Assembly: GCA_905250115.1 (NCBI GenBank)
Contig: CAJNOI010000038.1
Location: 402,308 to 466,307, forward strand
Direction of reading: 5' to 3'
DNA: 64,000 nucleotides
From: Adineta steineri
Taxonomy: Eukaryota > Rotifera > Eurotatoria > Adinetida > Adinetidae
The position numbers and the translations under genes were made by a program. The notes under the pieces were generated by a model. That model worked only from the letters and a program-made list of their open reading frames with translations, had not been told where the DNA came from and made no database searches. Below are positions 11,178-22,855 of this stretch, piece by piece (the stretch's first letter is position 1; every line of letters starts with the position of its first letter).

Positions 11178-11473
11178 TATTCATTTTTGGCGCTTTCTGT
11201 ATACTTAAAATAGATGAACATATTATAGCGACCTCTCATATGAATTTTTCTATTGGTTGAATATTGCCAATTGATTTACAATGAACAACGCACTAACACA
11301 AAGCTACAAAGGAAGAAAGATGAAATAAAAGCAAGACATTAATAATTTCATAACACATATTATTTGGATGTCATTGCATGAATATGTTGCAATAAACTGA
11401 TATTTAAATCGTGGTTTTTCATCGTTCTAGATTTTCAAACTTCAAATTATTTTTTATTTTCAAATTCAATAAT
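11178..11473. promoter_or_regulatory. Divergent promoter between LDH-like gene and PCNA
   Basis: 296 bp separate the two start codons. The region carries a GC-rich E2F-like word at 11184-11193 and is otherwise AT-rich. Confidence 0.55.
11184..11193 (+). promoter_or_regulatory. E2F consensus site (TTTTTGGCGC)
   Basis: TTTTTGGCGC contains TTTSGCGC exactly. It lies 281 bp upstream of the PCNA start and 7 bp upstream of the divergent gene's start. PCNA is a classical E2F target in animals, and a GC-rich word of this kind is rare in this AT-rich DNA. Confidence 0.5.
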
Positions 11474-12414
<941 letters not shown>

Positions 12415-12680
12415 GAACAAAATTTGGACAAACTTCGATAACGTTAATATAAACTTGTCAGATGAATATTATTTTTCTGGTCTTCTATATTTTTTTTGTT
12501 GTTGTGTAATTGTATAAAAAAAAAAAAAGAAAATGAAACCTATTTTTGTTGTCTATATTTTGATGAGATTTAAATGTAATAGAACAATTTTCTTTTCTTA
12601 TGATATCATGCACTTAATATATCTATATATACATATAACCAATTGTCTCTTTCTCTCTCATGTTTTTAGATACAAAGAAA
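12415..12680. other. Short intergenic region PCNA to SPCS2
   Basis: 266 bp with T-rich runs. A TCATGTTTTTAG acceptor-like site ends at 12669, 12 nt before the SPCS2 ATG. The tight same-strand spacing is compatible with an operon. Confidence 0.45.
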
Positions 12681-13560
12681 ATGAGTGATAGTGTAAGTTC
12701 ATAAAATTGTTGTTGTTGTCATAGAGTTAAAAACAATAAATTATATATTTCGATTTCAGACAGCAACAAATGATATTTCTGATAAACCAATAAAGGTAAA
12801 CAAATGGGAAACAAATGCAGTCAAAAATGCACTAGATGATGCATGCAAAAAAGTATAATTAATCTTAGAAATTCAAAAATATATTTTAATGAGAATTTCT
12901 CATGTTGTAGTTTTTCAAAGAGACTCTCAATTATACTGAAGATTATACATTAATGGATCGTCGTCTTTATATCTCATTTATTGCATGTTTATTTTCACTA
13001 TTTGCTCTCATTTATGATTGGTTTAATCCATTTCCAAAATCTCGTTCCGTACTCATTCTTTGTGTTATCTCGTATGAAGACATTCTCATTCTTCTTTTTC
13101 TCTCTCTATAAAATTTTTTTCATCTGCCTAGTTATTTTATTCTCATGGGTATTCTTACAATATATATGCAATTTATTGAACGTGGCATATTTTTTAGTGG
13201 TAAACTTGGTAAATATTCTCTAATATTGATGTATAAATCTACATTATATTATCTATGAATTTAGTTGATAAAACTGGTATTGATCCCGTATCACGATGTA
13301 CAATAAGTTCTAAATTGAAAAAGTAAATCCTTTATCAATGAAATAAAACTTATGATTTTCTCTTTGAACATTTCAGATATGATGATAACTATTTTTTAAC
13401 CTGGGAACATAATGATAAAAGAGGTAAAGCAGCAGGTTCATTCATTAGTTCTGTAGGCAATTATTTTGATGAAAATGGTGTTTTATGTTATGATCGATTT
13501 ACTAGTGCTTTAAAAAAGACTTATGATCCAGCACGTGTGTATGCTCATAAAGTTCAATAA
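12681..13560 (+). CDS. SPCS2: Signal peptidase complex subunit 2 (SPC25 family)
   Basis: About six exons encode roughly 190 aa. SPCS2 is an ER membrane subunit of the signal peptidase complex. Landmarks: KVNKWETNAVKNALDDACKK, LMDRRLYISF, the first TM (about ISFIACLFSLFALIYDWF), NPFPKSRSVLILCVISYF leading into the second TM (ILMGILTIYMQF), then RCTISSKLKKYDDNYFL and VGNYFDENGVL. The two-TM hairpin followed by a cytosolic C-terminal domain is as expected. The first exon codes only MSDS before a GTAAGT donor. It ends KVQ-TAA at 13560. Confidence 0.92.
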
Positions 13561-13942
13561 TCAAACGAAAAAAAACGAAAGAAACTCATGTTATTCATTG
13601 TTTTTTGTCATGTTTTATGTTTTTGAAATAAACGTTTTCGAACATCTAGTTTTTGTTTTTTTCTTACAATTATTTTAGATAAGTATATCAAGTAAGAGGG
13701 TAACAGTATATGATTAGAATAGATAAACTCTACTTCATTGAACTATAGAATATATAGTCAGGTTTAGTAAACTTTATGTTAAACGTAAAACAATTAATGA
13801 GTCATATTCCCGCCACTTTATTTTTCATAAATCGAAGATATTTGTAAGATTAAATTATGTTGAAAAAATATGTATTTAAAAAAAAGGCACTGAAAATAAA
13901 ATTAAAAGAGAGAGACAAAAAAACGCATTAATTCGTTAGTGT
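13561..13942. other. Convergent 3' region between SPCS2 and the minus-strand two-TM gene
   Basis: It contains AATAAA near 13628 for SPCS2. The remainder is AT-rich with no coding signal. Confidence 0.5.
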
Positions 13943-14461
13943 TTATCGAATAGATAAGTTTCGTTTATCGATAGTTGTAGTAACAAGTCCAATTTTTCCA
14001 TTAGATGTTTCGAATAATTTTGATTGTTGAACAATTCCATCTCCTTTCGGCATCGATGAAATTAAATTTGATTCTTTCATCGCAGCATTACGTGCTCGAA
14101 GTAGAATTGGAACTGTTTTTAAACTTGATATAAGTTTAAATGTAAGACCAATTAAACAAAATGTTTTAATAAGAATAAATGTTGAACGTGGATCTGTATG
14201 AATTTCAAATGTTTCACAAACAATAGGAACGATTGGTTTATCTTTAGTTGTTGTAAATATATTCCAAAACCAATTGAAAATTGATTCGGTTTTTGTAGAA
14301 TTATTTTCTTGTTGTTGAATTTGTAATTGTGTTCGAACAGGTTTTGGACATTTCGATGCAACAAATGCAAGTGTTCGATAACCATTTCGCATCCAATAAT
14401 ATTCACAATATGCACAAATAAGACCAGTGAGAAGACAAATCATAAAAAGTTTATTTGTCAT
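13943..14461 (-). CDS. Unknown small two-TM protein
   Basis: A single open frame of 172 codons with rotifer-like codon use. I do not recognise the family. The N-terminus (residues 4-20, KLFMICLLTGLICAYCE) is a TM segment or signal anchor. A second hydrophobic segment lies at about 93-115 (STFILIKTFCLIGLTFKLIS). Between them are a polar Gln/Asn-rich stretch and FNWFWNIFTTTKDKP; the C-terminus is basic and ends DKRNLSIR. It is divergent from INTS4, with only 136 bp between start codons, so the promoter is shared. It could be a small organelle or ER membrane protein; no function is claimed. Confidence 0.6.
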   Translation of the reverse strand: MTNKLFMICLLTGLICAYCEYYWMRNGYRTLAFVASKCPKPVRTQLQIQQQENNSTKTESIFNWFWNIFTTTKDKPIVPIVCETFEIHTDPRSTFILIKTFCLIGLTFKLISSLKTVPILLRARNAAMKESNLISSMPKGDGIVQQSKLFETSNGKIGLVTTTIDKRNLSIR

Positions 14462-14597
14462 TTGGTGGAGTAAAATAGGAAATAGATGAATAGAATAAAG
14501 AGTTTATCTACTTAACAACCAAAAGATAATAAATAATGGCGCGAAAAATAATCAACTATTCTTTTTTTTTTCTCTTATAGATTATTATTAGAAAAAT
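14462..14597. promoter_or_regulatory. Compact bidirectional promoter (two-TM gene / INTS4)
   Basis: 136 bp between divergent start codons. It holds an E2F-like site at 14538-14547 and a poly-T plus TCTCTTATAG acceptor-like site ending at 14580, 17 nt before the INTS4 ATG. Confidence 0.55.
14538..14547 (-). promoter_or_regulatory. E2F consensus site (TTTTCGCGCC on the minus strand)
   Basis: GGCGCGAAAA on the plus strand is the reverse complement of TTTTCGCGCC, an exact match to the E2F/DP consensus TTTSGCGC with flanking bases. It is the only GC-rich word in the 136-bp bidirectional promoter. Confidence 0.5.
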
Positions 14598-17500
14598 ATG
14601 GCAACACTTAAAAAAAGAATTTTACAGAATATAAGTCAAACAGAAACAATAGCAAATGAGGTAATTTAGAAAAAAAATACATTTGATTTTGATCTTTTTT
14701 ATTCAGTCTCAAGAACCACCACCAGCAACAACAACCACAGCGACTTTAATTCTTGATAGTAAAAATCAATCGATATCTCCATTTATTAGCAAAGTTCGTC
14801 TTGTTGAATTACCCACATCTTCTTATCCTCGTTTAACTGAGTTTGTAAAACGTTTGAAAACATTGAAAACTCTTCGAGAATATAATGAAATTCTCGTTGA
14901 ATTCATTGATCGACTTATTCTTTTTCAAAATTATATTGATGATTGTATTACGTAAATAAAATCTTTTCATTTAATAAAATTCCCCCCAATATATTTTATA
15001 TAGAATATTAGTACAACATATTTTGAATGCAACTGATCCATTGATTCAAATTGCTTTTATTAATACATTAATTACTGTAGAACAACAATATCCGAAAAGT
15101 TCAGTAATACATACGAATCAATTACTCGAGCTTGGTGAACAGACAAGTAAATAAAACAATTTTTCATTTAACAAAATATACATATATTATTCTTTTTCTA
15201 ATTAATAGAATCTATTAAAGTAGCAAGTGCTTTATTAAGTTATTTTTCTATATTACCAGCATCATTATTTCTCGATAAAAATGCTTTTGTTCGTTTTGCT
15301 ATTCAAGTAAATTTTACTAATTCTTTTACTTTTATTCTTCTATTTTATTTTATTAGTATTCATCGAATATTCATGTTCGAGTACAATTATGTGCCTTTAA
15401 ATTATTAGGTACACTCGCTCGTGCAATAGATCTTGAATTATCACTTAAATCATCGATTGTTAATAAATTACTTCAAGCTATTGATCATGATGATGCAAGA
15501 GTTCGAGCAGAATCTTTACGTACAATTGTATGAAAAAAACTTATTCTTTTTTAATTTGATCTAATATTTATAATTTTTAGGTAGATTTATTTAAATGTAA
15601 AATTGGCTTGGATTCAAATCATTATAGTTCATTTGTTGAATGTTTACAAGATTATTATGCTGAAGTACGATTAGCTGCATGTGAAGCATTATTTCTTCTT
15701 GCTATTAATGCTCCGGATAGGTATTTTATTTACGAAAAAAGAAGAATTCATATTTTTTTATAATTGAAATTTTTAATATTTAGTATTGTACCATCAGGAA
15801 TATCAAATGATGAATCATCAAAATTAATTAATGAAATATTTCGACTTATTTGTGATTTAACAAATGATGAAGCAAAAATTGTACGAGTACAAGCTATGAA
15901 AATGATTGTAAATAGAAACAAATAAAATTAATCACATAAATCTACTTTTTTTTCTACAGGGACAATTATGTCGAAATGGTGTTGATATTAATTTAGTTCA
16001 TCAAACATTAGATAAAAAACTTTTACGAGTATTTAAATCCTTATATTATTAGAAATTTTGTTTTTTAAACGATAAAACTTTGTATTAGATAACAAAAAAG
16101 AAAGCATTTATTGCAAAAGTTGAACAATTAGATAGTGAAATGGATGATATAACTGTTCATGATGTTACAGTTGATGCTCAATCAGCATCAATTACAGCTA
16201 TAGGTCCATATGGTGCTTTAATTAGTGGACTTGAAGATGAATATTCCGGTAAATAGAAATCCTAAATATTTTAGTATAATTATCTTTAACGTCTATATGT
16301 AGATGTTCGTGCTGCAGCTATTGATTCTTGTTATGATATATCATGTTGTCATGATGTATTTCAATCGAAACTTGTTGAATATATTGTATCAATGTTTGAT
16401 GATGATATAGAACATGTTCGATTACAAGCAATGCGTGTATTAGGTAAAATTGCTCAAGGACGTGTATTACGTGGTGAACAAGTACTATCGATATTAACAG
16501 AATTACTTGTATGTACAAAAAAAAGAATTTTTGAAAAAGATATATATATTTATTTTGTTCTATCTGTGTTAAGAGTCGTTCGTATGATATTCGTTCAGCA
16601 CTTCATGATGTTTTACGAGTTGTACGTATTGGTGATCCGGATACATTATTTAAATTATTTCATCGTCTTGTGGAAAATATTCAACGATTTAAAACTGATA
16701 GTCATTCGGTTCTTAGGTTTGAAAAATGAATTTTATATATCCGAATACTAATTCAATTAAAATATTTATTTAGATGTTTACGAGAATTAGGACAGAATAA
16801 TAGTGCATTTATTGCTCTTATTTTACCAAAATTATTACCAATGCATAGTTATTTAGATGTTCAAGAGCCTCAATTTTCTAAAATAGATCGTGTGTATTTA
16901 CTAAAAATAGTTGAAAAAGATTATTATTTATTTTTCGTTATAGATACTTGTGCTTTAATCTTAGTACTAAATGCAGCTTTACATCATCCATCGATTATTT
17001 CTGTTCTACCTGATTATGTTTTTCGACATTATCGATATTTAAGAACAAAAGAACCTGATCTTACACCTAATCTTCAAACAGTAAGTAATATCCCTGGTGA
17101 CTCGTTTTGAATTTGTTCGTTTAGAATTTCTCTCATGGTCAATTAACAAAAACATTTGATGTTGATATTTTACTTCCTACAACTGTTTCATCATCACATG
17201 ATGTATTTGAACGTATTCTAAAACTTTTTGAACAAGGCCAAGATTTACAGGCAATTGATAGACAAAAATTCTATCGAAATCTTGCTGCGTATGTATGAAA
17301 GTTTTTTCGTTTCATATTTATCTTCTTTCTTTTTATTCAGAGAATTACATAAAGTAGCTGAAATGGACATTGGTCTATTAGCTATCTCAGAATGTTTATC
17401 ACTCTATTGTGAAGTCTTAGCTATTATGACTTATCAATGTAATACTCGAAGTTGTTTGAAGGTTAGTTGATTTCAACGAAAACAAAATTTAGATTTATCA

Positions 17501-18585
17501 GTTTTGTATTTTAGGCATTATCAATATGTAAACGTCTGTTAACGGTTTTTCACGGTTATTCAAAAAAGCAATTATTAATCTTTCAACAATTACATTTATA
17601 TTGTCATTTATTTCTTATATCAATTCAAACAAAATTATCAACAAATGTTCGTCAACGATGTTATAAACATATTCAATGGCAACGAATGCATCAAAACGAT
17701 GCTGAAATTAATATTGATGAAAAAATTTTACATACAAATTTAATATCTTATGCTCAACAATATATTTCCATAATGTCAAAACAGATTTTATTAAATAAAA
17801 CAAATTTTCTTAAATTAAACGATCCAATTCGTATGGTATCTGTTAAATTTCTTGAACCAGAAACAGATATTGAACAAGTATTAGAATTTCTACCAGGTCT
17901 ATCTGTATCAATACCTTGTTTAATGAATGCAAAAAATCTTGATCAACAACAAAATATTAATATAAAAGTATTTCTTAATTTTCGAAATAGAAATTTCTAT
18001 ATTTATTTTTTTTCTCATTAGGTAACTTATTTAGATGGACAATATTGTTTATTGCCTATCAATGATGATAATATTCGAATATTAACAGAAGATAATTCAT
18101 TACGTATTGATTCGAAAGTTACATTTTCCCATCAACATTGGCTTCGTATGAATTTATTTTATTGATCAAAATTTACAAAATCTGTTTTTTTAGGTCCATG
18201 TTATGCAACATTTTCTGTTGTTTTATTTCCAGTACGATCTCAATGTTTTGTAATGGATGTTAATGATGAATTTGTTGAAATAACACAACCAATTCGTGTT
18301 TTACTTCATCCAAAATATCTTCGACATCGTTTACGTAAAAAACATAGTATCGATGAACAAAGTACAATGTCAGCAACAACAGTTGAACAATTAGATATTC
18401 CTGATGATGATAATGATGAACATGAAACGGAATGGTTAGATGAAACAGGTGTTGATGAAGAAGAAACTGGACATATAGATGATGATGAATCCGAAATGGA
18501 TACAAGTCAAGATGATGAACAAATTGAATATGTTGAAACAAGAAAAACTCCTGACAGTGATGAAGATGAAGATATGTCACATTAA
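14598..18585 (+). CDS. INTS4: Integrator complex subunit 4 (HEAT-repeat protein)
   Basis: About 15 exons encode roughly 1,050 aa. INTS4 is the HEAT-repeat scaffold of the Integrator cleavage module with INTS9/INTS11, which processes snRNA 3' ends and attenuates RNA polymerase II transcripts. HEAT repeats run through most of the protein (e.g. DDARVRAESLRTIVDLFKC, YYAEVRLAACEALFLLAI). INTS4-like signatures are GALISGLEDEYSDVRAAAID, SMFDDDIEHVRLQAMRVLGK, SYDIRSALHDVL and VFRHYRYLRTKEPDLTP. The C-terminal beta-rich region follows (SVSIPCLMNA, ATFSVVLFPVRSQ). The last ~90 residues, from about HSIDEQ, are strongly acidic (runs of DDDNDEHE, DEEETG, DSDEDEDMSH), unlike the compact C-terminus I expect in vertebrates. 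The start codon gives MATLKKRILQNIS. Confidence 0.9.
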
Positions 18586-18703
18586 AATATTGTCCGCGTC
18601 TTTTTTTCTTTCGTGTTTTCCTTTTGGATTTCCTATAAAATAATAAATGTTTATATTCCAAAGTTTAAAGATAAAAGAAAACTCTTTGTTTCATTCTTTA
18701 TAT

Positions 18704-18833
18704 TGAGAAATTTCAGAGGCGTAGCGACTATAGAGGGCGCGTGGGGTGTTGCGCCTCCCCTGGTTTTAGAACTTGAAGTGCTGAGGTTTTACGCCCCCTG
18801 ACTTGAAGAACTCGCTACGACCCTGTGAGAAAT
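18704..18833. mobile_element. hAT-type MITE, 114 bp, with 8-bp target-site duplication
   Basis: An 8-bp direct repeat TGAGAAAT at 18704-18711 and 18826-18833 flanks a 114-bp GC-rich insert (18712-18825). Its ends are inverted repeats: CAGAGGCGTAGCGAC (18714-18728) against the reverse complement of CTCGCTACGACCCTG (18811-18825), matching 12 of 15. CAGRG...CYCTG ends with 8-bp duplications are the hallmark of hAT elements. It has no coding capacity, so it is non-autonomous. It sits in the INTS4/PAP2 intergenic region, 126 bp after the INTS4 stop. Confidence 0.8.
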
Positions 18834-18976
18834 AGAACATATTTGATCACTTCGCATGAATGAGAAAGTGAAATTAACACGAAGGACATAAATCGTATGT
18901 GATAATTGAAATTGATTATCAAAAGAAAAATCAATTAATAATTTTCTTTAATTTGATTTGTTTTAGATTGAAATAA
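18834..18976. other. Short leader region before the PAP2 gene
   Basis: AT-rich. It ends with TTTGATTTGTTTTAG, an acceptor-like site ending at 18966, 10 nt before the ATG. Confidence 0.4.
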
Positions 18977-20227
18977 ATGCCGTCAAATATACCTGAACTT
19001 TATCAATTCAACATTAAACGTCTGGTAATATTTATAGTTTTAGCTTTAATTCTTGTTGGTTCGTGGTGTTTATGTGGTTCACAATGTTGTACCTTTAAAC
19101 ATGATCATTCTCTTCAAACATCTATTTGGAATCGTATTGATTTAATTGCTTTTCGATTTTTTAATCAATGGTTATTGACACAGGAGAATCATACATTAAT
19201 TGCAAGAATATTTGTTACAATTAATTCAATTGTTATTGGAGAACTTATTGTCAATTCAATTCTTCTTGCAGTCACATATTTTATATTCTCATCGAAATAT
19301 GTACTTCAAAATCGAACACGTGCATTTAAATTATCTGTTCTATTAGCTATAATTATTTATGGTATGGCTGGACAAATGTTATTATCAAAATTATCAAGAG
19401 ATTATTTATGTCCAAAACGACCATCACCATCTGTCGTATTTCGTTTCTCAACAGTTAGTCTTGAAAATCAAGCTATATCATCATCATCAAATACATTTAC
19501 TATGGATAGATTATTTGAAGAAGCAAAAAAACGTGATCTTGTTAAAGAAATTGCTCATGATAGGTAATCTATTATTTTAAGGATCTTCATTTTATTTAAA
19601 AGTAACTCATATGCATATTTACATAAAACGAAATCAGTTCTTTTTATTCTACCCTATTGAATAGATTAGAAAATTATCTATGACCTATGAGATGACGTTG
19701 TATTTTCATTTGATATTTCATAGAAAATCTTTTTTACTGGAAGTCGAATTTCTGTTCGCAACAATTAAATACATTATCTTGTATCCATATTTGCATTCAT
19801 GATAGAAGTTCCTTGAAGCAATTAATTGTTCTTTTTGAAGAAAAGAAGTTTTTGATTATATTTCTACGTGAATAAATCAAACGGATATCATCTATGTTCT
19901 TTTTATTTTAGTTGGCCAGGTGAACATGCTGCAACTAATCTTATTTGGTCTTTATTCATGTCAACGATCATTAGTCGATCATCAAAATCATTATCACAAG
20001 TCAAATGTTTTTTTATGCATACAATTGTATGGTTTTTTGCTATTTTATTTTCAATAGCACGTTTAGTTAGTGGTGCACATTGGTTGTCAGATTGTCTTGC
20101 TGGTGGATTTAGCGAAGCATTAATCGTTGTAGCTATTGGTATTTATACACCAGTATTTCAAATTATTACAAAAGTCATTCATAAACTAATCAATAGATCT
20201 GATTCGGATGGAAAGAAACTTCCTTAA
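18977..20227 (+). CDS. PAP2-family membrane phosphatase with variant motif 2
   Basis: Two exons (18977-19563, 19912-20227) encode 300 aa. The 348-nt intron is unusually long for this window. Six TM segments are visible. The three catalytic motifs of the PAP2 (phosphatidic acid phosphatase type 2/haloperoxidase) superfamily are present: motif 1 as R-x6-RP (RDYLCPKRP), motif 2 as WPGEHA in place of the usual PSGH, and motif 3 as ARLVSGAHWLSD (R-x5-H-x3-D). Motif 2 is assembled exactly across the splice (GATAG|TTGGCCAGG). The catalytic histidines and arginines are kept, so dephosphorylation of a lipid phosphate or isoprenyl pyrophosphate is likely; the substrate is unknown. The PG(D/E)HA form reminds me of bacterial PAP2 proteins, so bacterial origin is possible but unproven. 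Confidence 0.82.
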
Positions 20228-21000
20228 TTTTTTTGTTTTAAAATATAGTCAATCAAGCAATAAGTATATATATCTTTTTTTGTTCTCGACCAATAATTAT
20301 CTAAATAAATAACGAAGCATTTTTTTATATCATCTAATTACATCTATATAAAGAAAATGCTTATAGAATTTCATTAATTTTTTCTATAAAATATGCAATA
20401 TTCATAATCAGTAATGCCTGTTAGCCATATCAGATGTAATCTATATTATATTATAGAAACAAAAAATTGATGAATAAACATAATGAAGATATAATCTCGG
20501 TTATTTTATTAAATATGAGATAAATATAGTTATTTCATAAAAGAATATTTTAATAGGTCAAATTGCGTACAGATTTAATGAGAAATATGGAACGATCCTT
20601 TCTTTGTTTTATATCAAATGATAAATACTTTGATCAAATGTGCGGTATCAACCACTTAATCAATAGGAGGTCTAATATATAAAACGACAGTTTTTCTTTT
20701 TCTTGTTTGAGATACATATCGAACAAACAAATAAGTCTTGTTTTTTCTATGAATAGAATATAAATATGCTCTTTTGCAATTCCGATTAGTTGATTCAAAG
20801 ATGTACAATCTGTTAGAATCATTAGAGTATCGATTGATGATCCTTCGTTTCATGTGTCATTGTAGAGAAAAAAAAGAAGACAATTGTTCTATTGATTGGC
20901 GGAACACAGCAAATCAATATCATTAGATAGCGAAGAGAAAAAAGCTAGAGTAGCATCCCATTTCACACATATTCGTTAACTAAAAATATTTTTTTATATC
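20228..21000. other. Intergenic region upstream of the bHLH gene
   Basis: About 770 bp, very AT-rich. Two overlapping minus-strand open frames near 20634-20853 have no recognisable motif or upstream signals. It presumably holds the bHLH promoter. Confidence 0.4.
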
Positions 21001-21405
21001 ATGAATAACGAGAATAATAATCGTCGAAAACGTCGAATGTCTTCAACAATGACAATTACAAGTAATAAATTAACATCAAATGTAAAATGGACTAAACCCC
21101 GTTATTTAGCCAACCAACGTGAACGTGATCGGACACATTCAGTGAATTCAGCATTTGTTGAACTACGACATCTTATTCCAACTGAACCAGCTGATAGAAA
21201 ATTATCAAAAATTGAAACACTTCGACTTGCTGTTAGTTATATCAATCATCTTCATTCTGTACTTACATTACCTAATATAACACAAAATCATTGTGCTTTT
21301 ATTAAAATGAAAAATCATGACAATAATCATAATGATGATGATGATGAAGATGGCGAACAACATTTATGCACTTTTTGTGTTAATCATTCATCATTATCAG
21401 CTTAA
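21001..21405 (+). CDS. bHLH transcription factor, scleraxis/paraxis (TCF15) type
   Basis: Single exon, 134 aa. The basic region and first helix read [20 protein letters not shown]. The loop and second helix read [20 protein letters not shown] followed by VSYINHL. The combination [23 protein letters not shown] is characteristic of the Twist-related scleraxis/paraxis group, and the C-terminal HLCTFC matches the short CTFC motif of scleraxis proteins. Such factors heterodimerise with E proteins on E-boxes and act in mesoderm, muscle or connective tissue; that role here is inference. An Asn/Asp/His-rich spacer separates the bHLH from CTFC. The N-terminus is basic ([10 protein letters not shown]). 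Confidence 0.88.
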   Translation: MNNENNNRRKRRMSSTMTITSNKLTSNVKWTKPRYLANQRERDRTHSVNSAFVELRHLIPTEPADRKLSKIETLRLAVSYINHLHSVLTLPNITQNHCAFIKMKNHDNNHNDDDDEDGEQHLCTFCVNHSSLSA

Positions 21406-21712
21406 GAACATTTGTTTTGTATTTCTTTTCTTTTAAAAAGGACTATATGACATTGTTTTACATATGAAAAACTTGATGAACTTGATATAGAAATCGAGTT
21501 AGCAACATTTTCTTTTCTTTCTATATTACTGAACCCAGGAGGTGAAAATAAGGAAACAAGATCATTCTTTTCACATGTAAAACAAGTGATGTGTTTGATA
21601 TTAATAATTAAACAATTCTCTGTTCATGATGAAATTATTAAAAAAAAATCAAGGCATTATAAATATTATTTATTAAAATTTTTATAATTCTTTTTTTTAA
21701 TTATAATAAACT
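21406..21712. other. Convergent 3' region between bHLH and GPCR 1
   Basis: 307 bp, AT-rich, no coding signal. It should hold both genes' polyadenylation sites. Confidence 0.4.
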
Positions 21713-22855
21713 TTATATATCATCAATTTTATGAAGCATCATACTTGTTGATTGTTCAGGATTTGATAAAGAAATTGTTCTTCGACATCTTAGTGCTATC
21801 ATAAATTCTGCACGAAATATTCGACTTGTTAAACAATATAAATAAAAATTGCAACCAAAATGAATATTCATAAGAGTACGAACTATACGGAATATAAATA
21901 TAAAAAGAGCATTATCTCTTCCAAAATATGGATTTTTCATAATAGTTCTTTCCAATAATAGAAGACATATTGTAACAGGAACTGTTGTACAAAGAAATAC
22001 AATAACGCATGCTGCCATCATTAAAGACATTTGTCTTTCAAGAGCTTTACGATGCGTATTTGCTGGTGGTTTTTTAATAGATGAACTACCACTTAATGTT
22101 TGATAAATAGGTACTGGTGTTTTAATTATATCTTGGCTATCATTATTTGTATGTTCTAAAGTATGTCGTTGTCGTTTCACAAGATAAATAATATTAACAT
22201 TACATAAAATCATAATACAAGCAGGTAGAAAACAAAAAATAGCCATATCAATTTTAGGCCAAATTATTTTATAAAAATAATAATAACGAGGATATTCTAA
22301 ACGATTTTCTAAACAATGTGCTTGGGTTCGATTTCCTCCACGTTCTTGTCCAATACCTGGAGAAAAATAATGTCCATTTATTCCACATAAAGCAAAAAAA
22401 AATATTAAGATTGTAATTGATGCATTACGTGGTGTACAAAGAGTTTTTGAGCCTAATGGTAATCTCGTACGTAAATAACGATCAAATGCTAAACCAGCTA
22501 TACACCATGATGATAAATCCATAAAAACATACGCAAAAAACATACGACAACGACATGCAAGTGCTGAATAATTTTGTAAATAAATTTGAAATGCATCAGC
22601 TAAAAAATGCCACAATGATGTTACAAGTGCAAGACTATCACTTATTGAAAGAGCAAGAAGAAATATACTGCTTGAAATTTGACACATACGTCGACTGGAA
22701 AATGTGATAAGTGCAAGTGTATTACCAACAAAACCCAATAGATAAATTATTGAATAAATTAATGTTCCTATACGATTAGCTAATAGACCATAATCAACGG
22801 ACGTCATTGATGGAATAATTTTTGTAGAATTTGTGTCATTATTTGTACTTGCCAT
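21713..22855 (-). CDS. Class A (rhodopsin-like) G-protein-coupled receptor, peptide-receptor-like
   Basis: Single exon, 380 aa, seven TM segments. Seen: an extracellular N-terminus with NDTNST glycosylation sequons, TM1 with GFVGNTLALI (the N1.50 motif), TM2 with LALSISDSLAL (D2.50), the conserved Cys before TM3 (ALACRCRMFF), FDRY in place of DRY at the end of TM3, a second disulphide Cys in loop 2 (AHCLENRLE), a long third intracellular loop, TM6 with FLCTTVPVTI and TM7 with HFGCNFYLYCLTSRIFRAEF (N-x-x-Y form of NPxxY). It is closest in style to the FMRFamide/neuropeptide receptor expansions of lophotrochozoans. The ligand is unknown. Confidence 0.87.
   Translation of the reverse strand: MASTNNDTNSTKIIPSMTSVDYGLLANRIGTLIYSIIYLLGFVGNTLALITFSSRRMCQISSSIFLLALSISDSLALVTSLWHFLADAFQIYLQNYSALACRCRMFFAYVFMDLSSWCIAGLAFDRYLRTRLPLGSKTLCTPRNASITILIFFFALCGINGHYFSPGIGQERGGNRTQAHCLENRLEYPRYYYFYKIIWPKIDMAIFCFLPACIMILCNVNIIYLVKRQRHTLEHTNNDSQDIIKTPVPIYQTLSGSSSIKKPPANTHRKALERQMSLMMAACVIVFLCTTVPVTICLLLLERTIMKNPYFGRDNALFIFIFRIVRTLMNIHFGCNFYLYCLTSRIFRAEFMIALRCRRTISLSNPEQSTSMMLHKIDDI

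Noticed and set aside
18260..18661. 133-codon minus-strand open frame over the INTS4 3' end
   Set aside because: His/Leu-rich antisense shadow of the acidic INTS4 tail.
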